Positions 26,168 through 36,000 of a stretch of 64,000 nt of DNA are shown piece by piece. The position numbers were made by a program, and so were the translations under genes. The notes beneath the pieces were generated by a model. That model was not told the DNA's origin. It was given only the letters and a program-made list of their open reading frames with translations, and ran no database searches. The stretch's first letter is position 1; the number at the start of each line of letters is the position of its first letter. Source of the DNA: JAZNQN01 sp045656005 (GTDB lineage: Bacteria; Bacillota; Clostridia; UMGS1883; UMGS1540); assembly GCA_045656005.1 (NCBI GenBank), contig JAZOQG010000032.1:21482-85481 (forward strand), given 5' to 3'.

Positions 26168-26698
26168 ATGACAAATATTTGGCATCACATAAACCCAAGA
26201 AGAATTTCACCTGATGATTTTATAGCATGTATCGAAATCCCAAAGGGCGGAAAAAACAAATACGAAATGGACAAGGAAACAGGACTTTTGTATCTTGACA
26301 GGGTTTTATATACTTCAACACACTATCCTGCAAATTATGGATTTATTCCGAGAACATATGCATCGGATGATGACCCTTTGGATGTTTTGGTGCTTTGTCA
26401 GGAGAGCATTGTGCCTATGACACTTGTAAGATGCTATCCCATCGGTGTTGTAAACATGATTGATAATGAGGAAGAGGATGAAAAGATAATTGCCATTCCG
26501 TTTAATGACCCTACATATAATTCGTTTACGGATATCTCTCAGCTTCCCGAACATACTTTTGATGAAATTACTCACTTTTTCAAGGTTTATAAATCTCTTG
26601 AAAGCAAGGAAACCGTTGTAAGTGAGGTTAAAGGACCTGAATTTGCAAGAGAAATAATAAAGAGAAGCATCAAAAGATATAAAGATTGTTTTTGCTGA
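26168..26698 (+). CDS. ppa: Inorganic pyrophosphatase (family I)
   Basis: The soluble pyrophosphatase of 176 residues hydrolyses PPi to phosphate, pulling biosynthetic reactions forward. It contains FIACIEIPKGGKNKYE, YPANYGFIPRTYASDDDPLDVLVL (the D-x-D-P-x-D metal/PPi site) and KVYKSLES. Length and C-terminus (IKRSIKRYKDCFC) look complete. A GGAAG site precedes the ATG. It is the last clear backbone gene before the mobile region. Confidence 0.94.
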   Translation: MTNIWHHINPRRISPDDFIACIEIPKGGKNKYEMDKETGLLYLDRVLYTSTHYPANYGFIPRTYASDDDPLDVLVLCQESIVPMTLVRCYPIGVVNMIDNEEEDEKIIAIPFNDPTYNSFTDISQLPEHTFDEITHFFKVYKSLESKETVVSEVKGPEFAREIIKRSIKRYKDCFC

Positions 26699-26760
26699 TT
26701 GTTGAAAGTATTGCTAAGTTCATGCATGAATTTAATTTGATATATTTGATAATTGGGATA

Positions 26761-27165
26761 GATTTGAAGATTTCCTTAAATGCTACCGAGCTTGAGGTCG
26801 AGCAAATACTAATGGAGAAAATCAAGGACAAGGATAATGTCGAAAGATATGAAAGAATGATAGAAAAGCGAAACAGAGAAATCGAAGGCTTCAAAAATGA
26901 GATTGCAAAAATAGAGAACATCGATAAAATTATCAAAGAGAGAAAAAAGGCAATGCTCGAAAATGCAAATCTGCTTGATAAGATATTAAGTGAAAAGGAA
27001 CTGAGCCACACAAATCTGTGTCTGCTGTTAGAAAAAATAATAATTCACGAAGATGAATACGGACTCCGCCTTGAAATACGAATGAAAGCACCATTCCTTG
27101 AAAAAAGTTATACAGATGAAATCGGTATGATATATGAGGACGATTACGAGGAAGTATCAGCCTGA
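26761..27165 (+). pseudogene. C-terminal remnant of a large serine recombinase
   Basis: This open stretch encodes a coiled-coil segment (MIEKRNREIEGFKNEIAKIENIDKI) followed by the typical tail of TndX-like recombinases (LLEKIIIHEDEYGLRLEIRMKAPF). The catalytic Ser domain, recombinase domain and zinc ribbon are all missing. It is not the tail of the recombinase at 27276-28907, which is on the other strand and complete. I read it as the leftover of an earlier insertion at the same tRNA-proximal site. An in-frame start exists at 26686 but would overlap the end of ppa. Confidence 0.72.
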
Positions 27166-27181
27166 CAAATAACAGGCACGA

Positions 27182-27215
27182 AAAAAGCTTACAGTTGAAA
27201 TCCTGTAAGCTTTTT
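27182..27215 (-). terminator. Terminator of the tRNA-Leu(UAG) transcription unit
   Basis: AAAAAGCTTACAG (27182-27194) and CTGTAAGCTTTTT (27203-27215) are perfect complements with an 8-base loop. On the minus strand it lies six bases after the tRNA 3' end, the same layout as at tRNA-Leu(CAG). Confidence 0.8.
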
Positions 27216-27220
27216 GTCGG

Positions 27221-27239
27221 TGGTGCGGATGAAGGGACT
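27221..27239 (-). pseudogene. 3' end of tRNA-Leu(UAG), left part (split by the serine element)
   Basis: Read on the minus strand these 19 bases are the end of the T arm, the acceptor 3' strand and CCA of a leucine tRNA. Joined to 46386-46417 they restore a continuous tRNA-Leu 3' half from the anticodon loop to CCA, with GGACT (27235-27239) repeated at 46381-46385. Confidence 0.85.
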
Positions 27240-27245
27240 GTTACT

Positions 27246-27259
27246 CTTTTTAAGGGAGT
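27246..27259 (+). repeat. Left terminal inverted repeat of the serine element
   Basis: CTTTTTAAGGGAGT, identical to the reverse complement of 46360-46373. The repeat is itself partly palindromic, as expected for recombinase half-sites. Confidence 0.8.
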
Positions 27260-27275
27260 GCCCTGTATCGCACTT

Positions 27276-28907
27276 TTAACCTGCTTTTTCTATATTCAGT
27301 TCGCTATTAAACTCTACTGTTCCAACAAACTTATAATAAATATTTATATCCTGATAAGTTTCACCTTGGTATTCGTACTTTTCGCCGACTTCAATTCTGT
27401 CTATAAGCTCATGGAGAATCTCGTATGTGAGTTCTTTAATTCCTATGTACTTTTCAATTAAGTTTACAAAGTCTATGGCATTATCCTTTGACTTATGATA
27501 TTCATTAAGCTCGCTTTCAATTCTCGATGCCTCGGCTTTTAATTCGGCCTGTTCTTCTTCATATCCTGCGAGGAGTGATGCCATTCTCTCGCTTGATAAA
27601 TTTCCTAAAACTGAATTTTCGTATGTCTTTGTTATAAGTATTTCAAGCTCGCCGATTCTTTTGTTTGCTTTTGCAAGCTTTCGTTGATTGTCTTTAGTTT
27701 CTGCCATAATCTTTTGCTCGTTGCATTTAAGTGCCGCTTTGTATAGTGCATCTCTGTCGGTTTCTAATAACACAGTCTTTGTGTAGATGTCTGCAAGGAC
27801 TACACCATATAACTCGTCATACCTTATATAATGAGATGGGCAGTATTGCTTACCATTCAGGTTATATGTATTGCACACATAAGACTTGGTTGCATTTGAG
27901 AACACCAAGGCTTTTTTACAATCCATACATTTTATTATCTTAGCAAAGATTTGTGTTTCACCTGTTTTGGTTTCTCTTGACCGACTTTCAAGCAATTTTT
28001 GTACTTCATCAAAGGTCTGCTTATCAATTATCGGTTCATGGGTATTTTCTACCACAATCCATTCATCCTTGGGGACATCCCTGAACTTCTTTGACTTAAA
28101 AGGCTTTTCTTTTCTGTGATTTACCATATTGCCTATGTAAACTTCGTTTATAAGCATATCTCCCACAGTATCATCACACCAATAACATTCGTCATCGTGT
28201 GCGGTCATAGCAGAGTAATGATTCATTCCCTGAGCTTTTGCATAGGCGGCAGGAGTAGGGATTTTTTCTTCGTGAAGAATTTTCGTTATTTTCCTTTTTC
28301 CATAGCCTTGCTTAGCCAAGTCGAAGATATGTCTTACAATACGTGCAACCTCTTCATCGATTATAAGATGATGCTTGTCCTTCGGGTCCTTTTTGTATCC
28401 GTATGGCGCTTTAGCTCCAAGGAACCAACCCGATTCCGATTTGGTTTTGTATGCCGACCTTGTCTTTTCGGATATATCTCTTGGATACATTGCATTATAC
28501 ATATTCTTAAAGGTTGCAATTTGTTGATAACCATTTAAGTATGTATCAACGCCATCATCTATTGCAATAAAACGAATGCCTCTTGCTATGAAAATGTCCT
28601 CGTAATATAGATTTGCCTGAACATCATTTCTGCCAAGCCTTGATAAATCTTTTACGATTATGCAGTTGGCATTTCCTTCTTCAACATCTCGCATCATTGC
28701 CTGAAATTCAGGCCTTTCAAAGAATACTCCTGATTCACCGTCATCTACATATTCCTTGCGGATTATAATGTTATTTTTGTTGGCGAAACTCGATGTTTTC
28801 ATTCTTTGGGTTTCTATGCTTATGCTCTCTGCATTTGCTGAACGCTTATCTTCTTTGGATAACCTTAGATATAAATTTGCTATCCATAACGTTTCTCTTT
28901 TTGCCAT
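27276..28907 (-). CDS. Large serine recombinase (TndX/TnpX-like)
   Basis: The 543-residue recombinase would excise and integrate the element. The N-terminal resolvase domain has the catalytic pattern YLRLS (Arg15, Ser17) and VKDLSRLGRN. It is followed by the Recombinase domain (APYGYKKDPKDKHHLIIDEEVARIVRHIF), a zinc ribbon (CMDCKKAL...CNTYNLNGKQYCPSHYI), a coiled coil, and the C-terminal tail (LIDRIEVGEKYEYQG). It lies 17 bases inside the left terminal repeat and reads toward the end, the usual position in Tn5397/Tn4451-type elements. An AAAGGAG site precedes the ATG. Confidence 0.95.
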   Translation of the reverse strand: MAKRETLWIANLYLRLSKEDKRSANAESISIETQRMKTSSFANKNNIIIRKEYVDDGESGVFFERPEFQAMMRDVEEGNANCIIVKDLSRLGRNDVQANLYYEDIFIARGIRFIAIDDGVDTYLNGYQQIATFKNMYNAMYPRDISEKTRSAYKTKSESGWFLGAKAPYGYKKDPKDKHHLIIDEEVARIVRHIFDLAKQGYGKRKITKILHEEKIPTPAAYAKAQGMNHYSAMTAHDDECYWCDDTVGDMLINEVYIGNMVNHRKEKPFKSKKFRDVPKDEWIVVENTHEPIIDKQTFDEVQKLLESRSRETKTGETQIFAKIIKCMDCKKALVFSNATKSYVCNTYNLNGKQYCPSHYIRYDELYGVVLADIYTKTVLLETDRDALYKAALKCNEQKIMAETKDNQRKLAKANKRIGELEILITKTYENSVLGNLSSERMASLLAGYEEEQAELKAEASRIESELNEYHKSKDNAIDFVNLIEKYIGIKELTYEILHELIDRIEVGEKYEYQGETYQDINIYYKFVGTVEFNSELNIEKAG

Positions 28908-28932
28908 TTAAATTCTCCTTTCTCTTAAGGGA

Positions 28933-28980
28933 AACGGCTGTGTAAATGCTATAGTAATTATACCACATACCACAGCCGTT
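28933..28980 (-). promoter_or_regulatory. Extended -10 promoter of the recombinase enclosed by a 10-bp inverted repeat
   Basis: AACGGCTGTG (28933-28942) and CACAGCCGTT (28971-28980) are perfect complements. Between them, on the minus strand, is TGGTATAAT (top ATTATA 28957-28962), an extended -10. The downstream arm would fall in the mRNA leader and the upstream arm near -20/-30. Confidence 0.6.
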
Positions 28981-29004
28981 ATCCAGATAAATCACCGAAG
29001 TTCT

Positions 29005-29223
29005 TTAAGAAACTTCACGGCTTATGATGTTATTTACTCTGTCCCTTAAGGATATTTCCTCTCCGGCGAAGTGGGAGGTTGTCCTGAATATCTTATTACC
29101 AATCTCGTAATAGATATTGAAGTTTCCATCCACATACGCACCCTTGAAATTATCAATAGGGGTATCGCCGGGCTTTATTCTCTTGTAAATAAGATAGTAA
29201 CTTGGAAGAACAATTTTCTTCAT
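29005..29223 (-). CDS. Small hypothetical protein of the mobilisation module
   Basis: The 72-residue soluble protein (MKKIVLPSYYLIYKRIKPGDTPIDNFKGAYVDGNF...) is not recognised. The start at 29223 is chosen for its AAAGGATGG site; the upstream extension encodes Cys-rich sequence overlapping the previous gene and has no site. It is the last gene of the relaxase operon (relaxase, RHH-like, coiled-coil/TM, this gene), separated by 14 bases from its neighbour. The beta-rich pattern (NFNIYYEIGNKIFRTTSHFAG) suggests a small folded domain. Confidence 0.6.
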   Translation of the reverse strand: MKKIVLPSYYLIYKRIKPGDTPIDNFKGAYVDGNFNIYYEIGNKIFRTTSHFAGEEISLRDRVNNIISREVS

Positions 29224-29237
29224 ACAACCATCCTTTC

Positions 29238-29549
29238 TTATACAAATGATAGAAGCCACCAAAGTGTTACAATGACAGCCGGTGCACATAGAATAATCGC
29301 GCCCGATATTTGAAATACTCTCAGCGAAATCTTTTTCATATGCTTGTCTGCTTCTTCATAAATCTTATCATCGATTCGAGAAACAGTTGTTTTAACATAA
29401 CTGATGGTTTCATCAATCTTGCTGGTTTTATCGTAGGCAAGGGTGTCAATCTTGCCTTCGATAACCTCTAATCTGCTGAGTATTTCACCAAGCGTATCAG
29501 ATTTCTTTTTCTGATTAAGCTGCTTGGTTTCTCTGATATCTATACTCAT
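29238..29549 (-). CDS. Coiled-coil protein with C-terminal membrane anchor (mobilisation-associated)
   Basis: The 103-residue protein has an N-terminal coiled coil (LGEILSRLEVIEGKIDTLAYDKTSKIDETISYVKTTVSRID) and one C-terminal membrane helix (ISGAIILCAPAVIVTLWWLLSFV). Its start overlaps the stop of the preceding RHH-like gene (TAATG), so it is translationally coupled to the relaxase operon. A comparable coiled-coil plus C-terminal helix protein is overprinted inside the relaxase gene of the outer island (63202-63765), suggesting a shared role in tethering the relaxosome to the membrane; that role is inferred. Confidence 0.72.
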   Translation of the reverse strand: MSIDIRETKQLNQKKKSDTLGEILSRLEVIEGKIDTLAYDKTSKIDETISYVKTTVSRIDDKIYEEADKHMKKISLRVFQISGAIILCAPAVIVTLWWLLSFV

Positions 29550-29938
29550 TAGTCATATCTCCTTTCTTCATTCCATAATTTCACTGATGGAATTTTCTTG
29601 GCTTCTTCGACAGCGTGTCCATACACACCGTCTATGTATTCCTGAGACCATTCATATTCATTTGCTAACAGCATGAATAATTGTGTTCCTGCTACGATGT
29701 CCTTGAACTGCATTTTTGCAATTCTGTCGCCAAGCCTGTTAATCATTCCTTCCAGTGTTTTTGAAAGTATTTCACCGAAATAACTTTCGTTATGCTTAAG
29801 GTGTAAGTGCAGTACATAGAACTGAACTGCCTTTTCGTAGAATTCACTCATTGAGCTGCATTCCACAGTCTTAATTAAGCATTCAGCCTCAGCCTGAAGC
29901 TTAGGCTCTATACTAAAACTAACTTTTGTTTTAGCCAT
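29549..29938 (-). CDS. MobC-like relaxosome accessory protein (ribbon-helix-helix type)
   Basis: The 129-residue protein begins with a beta-strand/helix/helix pattern typical of ribbon-helix-helix DNA-binding proteins (KTKVSFSIEPKLQAEAECLIKTVECSSMSEFYEKAVQFYV). The rest is helical. It directly follows the relaxase gene, whose last codons (GGGAGGAATG) provide its ribosome site. I infer that it binds oriT next to the relaxase; the fold assignment is from pattern only. Confidence 0.68.
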   Translation of the reverse strand: MAKTKVSFSIEPKLQAEAECLIKTVECSSMSEFYEKAVQFYVLHLHLKHNESYFGEILSKTLEGMINRLGDRIAKMQFKDIVAGTQLFMLLANEYEWSQEYIDGVYGHAVEEAKKIPSVKLWNEERRYD

Positions 29939-29939
29939 A

Positions 29940-31046
29940 TTACATTCCTCCCATCTTGATACCTAAAGCTTGCTTTTTCTGTGCCAGCTTTACATATTCT
30001 TTTTTGTCCATACTATATGGTCGCCTGCGAGATTCCTGTCTGTTCTCTTCCTGACATCGACCTTCAAATACCTTGCAGATATTGAAGACTAATTCGCCGA
30101 TGACATTATCTATATTATTACTTTCTACGCTTTTCTCGCTTGCCGCAGAAATGATTTGATTTCGTATCTTATTAAATTCTCTGTTATCGTATAGCTCTGG
30201 GAAATCAATTTCATCTTCCTGATAGTAACCCATAATTCTACCTTGTATGTTACACCATTCTTTGTAGAATGCTGCAACGTTCTTATCCTCTGACAGCTTT
30301 TTATATATGCTGTTTACAATCTCTTTCTGTTCCTTTGACAGATATGAATACACTTTTTTACCTTTATAGGTTTGCATTTCATCTGCCAATTTTTGAAAGA
30401 GAGTGTTGATTTTGGTGTTTGGTTTTACACTGAAATCTTTTTTCAATTCCCGTATTCTATCCTTGGATTTCTCAACTAACTTTTCGCGCATTTGAGTCTT
30501 TTCATCATACAGATGAAATAGCTCGTCTCTACATATTTCTCTTACCATACAGGATTTCATTTGCTCAATCCCATTTTTAGTTAAAAAACCACCACCCGAA
30601 GCAGAATACACTAGCATGTGTATGTGTGGGTGGTGGTCTTTATTATGGAATGCTGCATACCATCTTAAGTCATCAAGTGGTATCTTATATATTCTAGCTA
30701 TGTCTGCCTGTTTGGATTGAATGAGCGTTTGCCACGCCCTTGCATTATCATATCCAAACCTTGTTGCATCTTCTCTTGTAAGAGACAACATTGGCAACCA
30801 AACATTACATTTAAGCTCTTTTAATTCTTCTAAAACTTCGTTCAGATTCAGATCCGTTTTATTGGAAAACAAACCATGAGTTCCGAACTTTTCTACCTTT
30901 GGCCTTGTTGCAATATAGTTGGCATTGATGACTACTTTGTTATTAATAGACTTGTCCACACCTATACGTCTTGCTATGTACCCGGCTTTACCTGCCGCTT
31001 TACCGCCTTTAACATACGGGCTTTTGAAAACTACCGCGACTGACAT
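29940..31046 (-). CDS. MobP-type relaxase (MobP3-like)
   Basis: The 368-residue protein carries the relaxase metal-binding triad in FHNKDHHPHIHMLVYS near residues 133-147 and the N-terminal VVFKSPYVKGGKAAGKAGYIA with a Tyr as nucleophile candidate. A helical C-terminal half follows. Relaxases of this kind nick oriT and pilot the strand through a conjugation machine supplied by another element. The start at 31046 follows an AAAGGAGG site; the ATG 21 bases earlier lacks one. It precedes the MobC-like and coiled-coil/TM genes, and an oriT candidate lies immediately upstream. Confidence 0.87.
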   Translation of the reverse strand: MSVAVVFKSPYVKGGKAAGKAGYIARRIGVDKSINNKVVINANYIATRPKVEKFGTHGLFSNKTDLNLNEVLEELKELKCNVWLPMLSLTREDATRFGYDNARAWQTLIQSKQADIARIYKIPLDDLRWYAAFHNKDHHPHIHMLVYSASGGGFLTKNGIEQMKSCMVREICRDELFHLYDEKTQMREKLVEKSKDRIRELKKDFSVKPNTKINTLFQKLADEMQTYKGKKVYSYLSKEQKEIVNSIYKKLSEDKNVAAFYKEWCNIQGRIMGYYQEDEIDFPELYDNREFNKIRNQIISAASEKSVESNNIDNVIGELVFNICKVFEGRCQEENRQESRRRPYSMDKKEYVKLAQKKQALGIKMGGM

Positions 31047-31154
31047 AAATTTTCCTCCTTTCTTCAAAGCACCACTTTTGCATCCCTTGTTTTCTTGCTA
31101 TACCTGCATTCGCAAGATATTGGATGCTCATTTAGCACCAATTTTTGAAATCTT

Positions 31155-31235
31155 CCCCTGATAGGGAATCCCCCGAACGGCACTGCCGGTCGGTGTTTGA
31201 GGGCACGGAGATGCTGTTAGAGCACCGTGCCTTTA
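31155..31235. other. oriT candidate of the serine element
   Basis: The 430-base gap between the divergent relaxase and DUF6076 genes contains three clustered inverted repeats. They are GGGA/TCCC (31164-31172), CCGAACGGC/GCCGGTCGG around ACT (31173-31193, one mismatch), and GGCACGG/CCGTGCC (31202-31231). The stretch is far more GC-rich than its surroundings. Position next to the relaxase and structure suggest oriT; the nic site cannot be assigned. The remaining gap holds the promoter at 31329-31357 and nothing else I recognise. Confidence 0.5.
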
Positions 31236-31328
31236 TCCTGCTTACTTTTATTTAGCGGATATTTCTCAAATTAAAGAGTTTCTTTTCATACTTTTCACAT
31301 CCTTTCAAAAGAAAAAACCTTCGAACCA

Positions 31329-31357
31329 TTGACTTTCGGAGACAGAGATGATATAAT
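31329..31357 (+). promoter_or_regulatory. Promoter of the DUF6076-hamA-hamB operon
   Basis: TTGACT (31329-31334), 17 bases, TATAAT (31352-31357). The first gene starts about 120 bases downstream, leaving a long leader. Confidence 0.78.
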
Positions 31358-31476
31358 CAAGAAACAAAGGAACGGTAACTTTATTTCTTGGTAAGGTTAG
31401 TTTAACACAATTAAAAACTTTTGTCAAGACACAAAATATTAAAAATTATATTTCTTTAATCTTGAGGTGAAAAAAT

Positions 31477-32226
31477 ATGAATTTACGAGTGGAATTTATC
31501 GGAGAAAAAATTATAATTCGGACTGAAAAAAAGATAGTGGAGTATCAACTTGGAACCATAACCTGTATGATATCTGCTGGTGAATGGGACGAACTTTTAC
31601 AGTTTTTAGAGGCTCAAAAAGATTATAAAAAGATAGAAAAGTATGCAACTAATTTTTTAGATAAGTGTTTTTACAGCAGAGAGAAAATTTCAAAAATAAA
31701 TGGATATATGCTCTGCGATAGTGAACTGAATTTAAGTAATAAAAATTATATTTCAAACAAAAAAGTAAGCGGAAGAATGTTGCAGGGAAAAGCAGATTTA
31801 GTTGTTTTGGATGTTTATTTAATTGATTCACTAATTGATTTAATTAATCTTGAAATGATGTACGCAGTTATCAATGATATGCCGATTAACAAATGCAAGA
31901 ATTGTAATAAATATTTTGTTGCCGGCAATGCCGCAGCTCTATTTTGTGACAGACTTTATACGGAAGATAAAACCTGCAAGCAGTTCGGCGGAAAGAAATC
32001 TTTTGTTGATAAATTAAAAAGAGACGAGGCGCTTTTAAGATACGAAAAAGTGTATCAAGCAACTTACTATCGCTTACGAAAAGCAGAGAAACAAGATGAA
32101 ATTGATGCATTAAACAAGCGATTACAAGATCTAAAAAACTGGCGAGTAAGATACAAAAACGGAGAGGTTAAAGAGAAACCTTTTATCGAATTTGTTGAAG
32201 GATATGGATGGGTAAAGAAGGAGTAG
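31477..32226 (+). CDS. DUF6076-like zinc-finger protein upstream of Hachiman
   Basis: The 249-residue protein has a four-Cys cluster CKNCNKYFVAGNAAALFC followed by CKQF, and a C-terminal helical region rich in K/E (KLKRDEALLRYEKVYQATYYRLRKAEKQ). The same organisation (CGMCNKYFLVITARDVQYC) is seen in the 407-residue protein at 59412-60635, so I place both in the DUF6076 family. The molecular function is unknown; the zinc finger suggests nucleic-acid binding. It shares a promoter with hamAB, and its last codons contain the hamA ribosome site (AAGGAG), so it is coupled to the defence genes and could regulate or extend them. Confidence 0.68.
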   Translation: MNLRVEFIGEKIIIRTEKKIVEYQLGTITCMISAGEWDELLQFLEAQKDYKKIEKYATNFLDKCFYSREKISKINGYMLCDSELNLSNKNYISNKKVSGRMLQGKADLVVLDVYLIDSLIDLINLEMMYAVINDMPINKCKNCNKYFVAGNAAALFCDRLYTEDKTCKQFGGKKSFVDKLKRDEALLRYEKVYQATYYRLRKAEKQDEIDALNKRLQDLKNWRVRYKNGEVKEKPFIEFVEGYGWVKKE

Positions 32227-32231
32227 TTTTT

Positions 32232-33014
32232 ATGAAATATCTCAAATATTTAATAAAACAAGATGATATATTAACTGACGACGGAGAAATTGTCGAAGTA
32301 TATGAATTATCAGACAACATTGACACAACTTCTTTTGATGAATGGGCTAATCATTTCCGCAATCAATACTGTCCAGATGAAATTATAGATGGACTTGTTA
32401 AAGGAAGCGGACTGGCGAAAGAAGAGTATTTGATAAAGAACAAATTTCCAGATGCGACAGAAGCTTTTGGCCCGGGAACAAGATCAGGAGATTTTGCGGA
32501 ATTATTAATTGCGGATTTTTTGGAATTTATATTAGGTTATTTTGTACCTCGTCAACGATACAAAAATAAATTTAATAGAAATAGTTCTACACAAGGAACA
32601 GATGTAATCGCACTCAAAATGTTATCTGAGAAAAGTTCGCCAAGCGATGAATTTGTCACATTTGAGGTTAAAGCTCAGTCAAGTAATGGGACACCTAAAA
32701 ATCGTTTGCAGGACGCTATTGATGATTCGTATAAAGATGCTATTAGAAAAGGTGAAAGCTTGAACGCTTTGAAGCAAATATATCTCGAAAAAGGAGAGGC
32801 TCAAAATGCTGCCTTTATTGAGAGATTTCAAAACAAACCAGACCGTCCATATGTTGAAAAATATGGAGCCGCTGCTGTACATACTACCGACACTTTTTCT
32901 GAGAAACTAATAAAGGAAGTACAAACTAAAGATAAAATTTGGATGATAGTAATTAAGAAAAATAACTTAATGAATCTAATTCACGAATTATATAGGAGGG
33001 CTGCACAATGCTAA
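32232..33014 (+). CDS. hamA: Hachiman defence protein HamA (DUF1837 nuclease)
   Basis: The 260-residue protein shows the HamA pattern RSGDFAELLIADFLE, then VPRQRYKNKF and the nuclease motif. That motif is Asp124 in GTDVIALK and Glu145-x-Lys147 in FEVKAQS, a PD-(D/E)xK-type arrangement. In characterised Hachiman systems HamA is an effector nuclease held by the HamB helicase and released on DNA damage or phage attack. The start at 32232 is set by the AAGGAG site in the end of the upstream gene. The stop overlaps hamB by seven bases. Confidence 0.88.
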   Translation: MKYLKYLIKQDDILTDDGEIVEVYELSDNIDTTSFDEWANHFRNQYCPDEIIDGLVKGSGLAKEEYLIKNKFPDATEAFGPGTRSGDFAELLIADFLEFILGYFVPRQRYKNKFNRNSSTQGTDVIALKMLSEKSSPSDEFVTFEVKAQSSNGTPKNRLQDAIDDSYKDAIRKGESLNALKQIYLEKGEAQNAAFIERFQNKPDRPYVEKYGAAAVHTTDTFSEKLIKEVQTKDKIWMIVIKKNNLMNLIHELYRRAAQC

Positions 33015-36000
33015 TTGAAAAAAGTGCTCAATACTATTTAAAGCGTGCACGTGCTTCTGCGAAAGAAAAGGAATTCGATGTACCACACGAGCTGCAGGCA
33101 AGAAAAGATGTTAATATTGACGAGCTATTTCCATTAACGATAGCATGTATTTCCGATTTGTCAGTTAAGATTACAAAAGAAGATATTTCGGTTGATGAAG
33201 TAAAAAACTACTATGATGAGTTATATTTTGCATCGAAATTTTATGATTCGTATTTATATATAAATAATTCTGATAATATTTCTGATAGAAATTACTTTTA
33301 TCTTGTAGGCGCAATAGCATATTATTTATGCGACCAAATAGGAAGTTCTTTAGTATTGGCTAATAAAATTAGCATTAAAACTTTAAATCTTTCCTGTAAT
33401 CAATTAGACATTCTTATTTGTGCTATGCTTCAAAATGTTGAAAAAATTGAATTGAATTTAAATGAGAACAATATATATTCGAGATATATCAAGCAGTTTG
33501 TTGAAGCTTATAATAAATTAATGTCAACCTCAATTAAATTAAATCCTAAATGGATTGCTGAATTTAGAAGCGTTGTATACGATACTAAAAGCGATAGGGA
33601 TATATTTCTAATAGACGTTCTATTGGCTATATTCATTCTTAAAACCAACTATTCTATATTTAATTTATTACCCAATCATTCGCCAATTTCTTCAGAGATG
33701 CTGACTGAAATAGTTGGGAGCAATCATTTTGTTAGAGAAATGTGGCCGTCACAACGCTATATGTGTAAGCTTGGATTTTTCAATGGAAAATCAGGAGTCG
33801 TTCAAATGCCGACAGGTGCTGGAAAAACAAAAGCTGTATCAATGGCAATTTATTCATCTTTTTGCAAAGAAGGTAATAATCTGTCTGTTGTAATTGCTCC
33901 ATTTAGAGCCTTGTGTAGAGAAATAAGTGATGATCTAAGAACAGACTTAGAATTTGATGATAATATTCGTGTTAGCGAAATATCTGATTTATTGCAAATT
34001 GATTTTGAACTAGAAGACTTGTTTAATCCGGACAGAAAAACTGTAGTAGTCACTACTCCGGAAAAGTTTTTATACATATTACGTCAAGATGATGGTCTTG
34101 TTAATAGTATAAGTCAACTTATTTTTGATGAAGGACATTTGTTTGATGACGAAGAAAGAGGAGCAACATATGAACTGCTTATAGCATCTATTCTTAACAA
34201 AATAGATGTAGGGACTCAAAAAATTCTTATATCAGCAATTATACCTAATGTTGATGAGATAAATACTTGGTTTGCAGGAAATGAAGGTATTCCTTTTAAA
34301 GGGGATAACATCTCTACGGTTGATAAACTTCCTGCTGTTTTGCGTTGGGAATATATTGATGGAGGGAATTATTGCTATCTTTATTACATTGATAAAGAAA
34401 ATAAAGATGACTTTGATTTTTATGTTCCTAGGATGCTTGAGGTTAAACAGATAGCTAATAAACCAGGTGAAATTTCTCCAAGATATTTCCCTTTTGTTGA
34501 TTTCGCAAAAAATAAGATGAGAGAATCTAACGATATGGCAATTTCATGTTTTCTCAAAATTGCTAGTAAGGATAATGTGGCTATTTTTTGTGGTAGAAAA
34601 GATAGTGCAAATAAAATACTAGAAAGAATTATTGACCTTCATGAACGTCAATTCGATATATCTTCTTTACAACAAAGAGCAAACAAAAAGGAAATAGAGA
34701 GAATTGCTAATTTAATAAAAGAGAATTATGGAGAAAATAACTTTTTGTACTTTGCTGCTAAATTAGGTGCATTTGCACATCACAGAGGAATAACTGATGG
34801 TATAAAAAATTCAGTAGAATATGCTCTTAAAAAAGCATATATTACCAATGTAGTTTGCACATCCACTTTAGCACAAGGAGTAAATTTGCCCATAAAATAC
34901 CTTATAATATCTAGCATTTATCAAAGTAATGAGCAAATTAAAGTTAGAGATTTTCATAATCTTATAGGCAGAACAGCAAGATCGGGGATGTTTACGGAGG
35001 GAACAATTATTTTTTCAGATCCATTTGTTTATAGAAGTTTGAAAAACGGTTGGAAATGGAGAAAATATAAAGAATTATTAGATTTCAATAATTCAGAAAA
35101 ATGTAGCAGTGTGTTATTAGATATCGTTAGAGTTAAAGAGATTAACAAGATAGAATATAGTTTTTTTAAAATAGCCAAAGGATACTATGATGATCGTGAA
35201 AAACTTATTGAAGATATGGATGAATATTTTAGTAAAAACATTAATGATCAACTTAAAAATTGGTACAATCATATAATTAAGACTCTAGGGAAATTAGAAA
35301 ACTATATTGCAACAATAATTGCAGATAATGACAATACATATTCTGATGATTTGGTAGACGAAATGTTGAGTGGAACTTTGGCTGAAACTTTGGCGACTGA
35401 TGACGAGAAGATAAATCTGCGAGAATTGTTTGTTAAAATATGTGAATATCTTATGCGAACTATGCCGGAAGAGCAAGTAAAACGTAATTTTTCAAAATCT
35501 TTGATCAAGAGTGAAGACTATGTTGCTTTACAAGGGGAAGTCACTTCGTTGGATTATGATGAAATGACGAATGACGATTTGTTAGAATTTCTATTAAAGA
35601 TGATTATGAAATATGGTTCGCCCCATAATCTTAATAAAATGGAATCAGTACAACAGGTTGTTGATCTTGCAAAACTATGGATGCAAGGTACTAGTTATCA
35701 TACAATTAAGGATTTAGATTTTTTGTATGATTTTAAAATTAAGAAGCGTGGCAACTATGTTGAATTAGCTGTAGAAGATATTCTTGCAATCTGTGATGGA
35801 GACTTCGGTTATTCTGCATCTCTTATAATAAGCAGTATAGTTGAAATATTATCTTCGATGGATTCAGAGGGTGAATATTTTGAAACGATAGAAGAAATCA
35901 AAGAAATAGGCCAACAACTAAAATATGGGTTAGAAAAGCAAACTGAAATTTTTGTATATGAGTTGGGATTCAATGATCGCTTTATAGCTAAAGAAATAAC

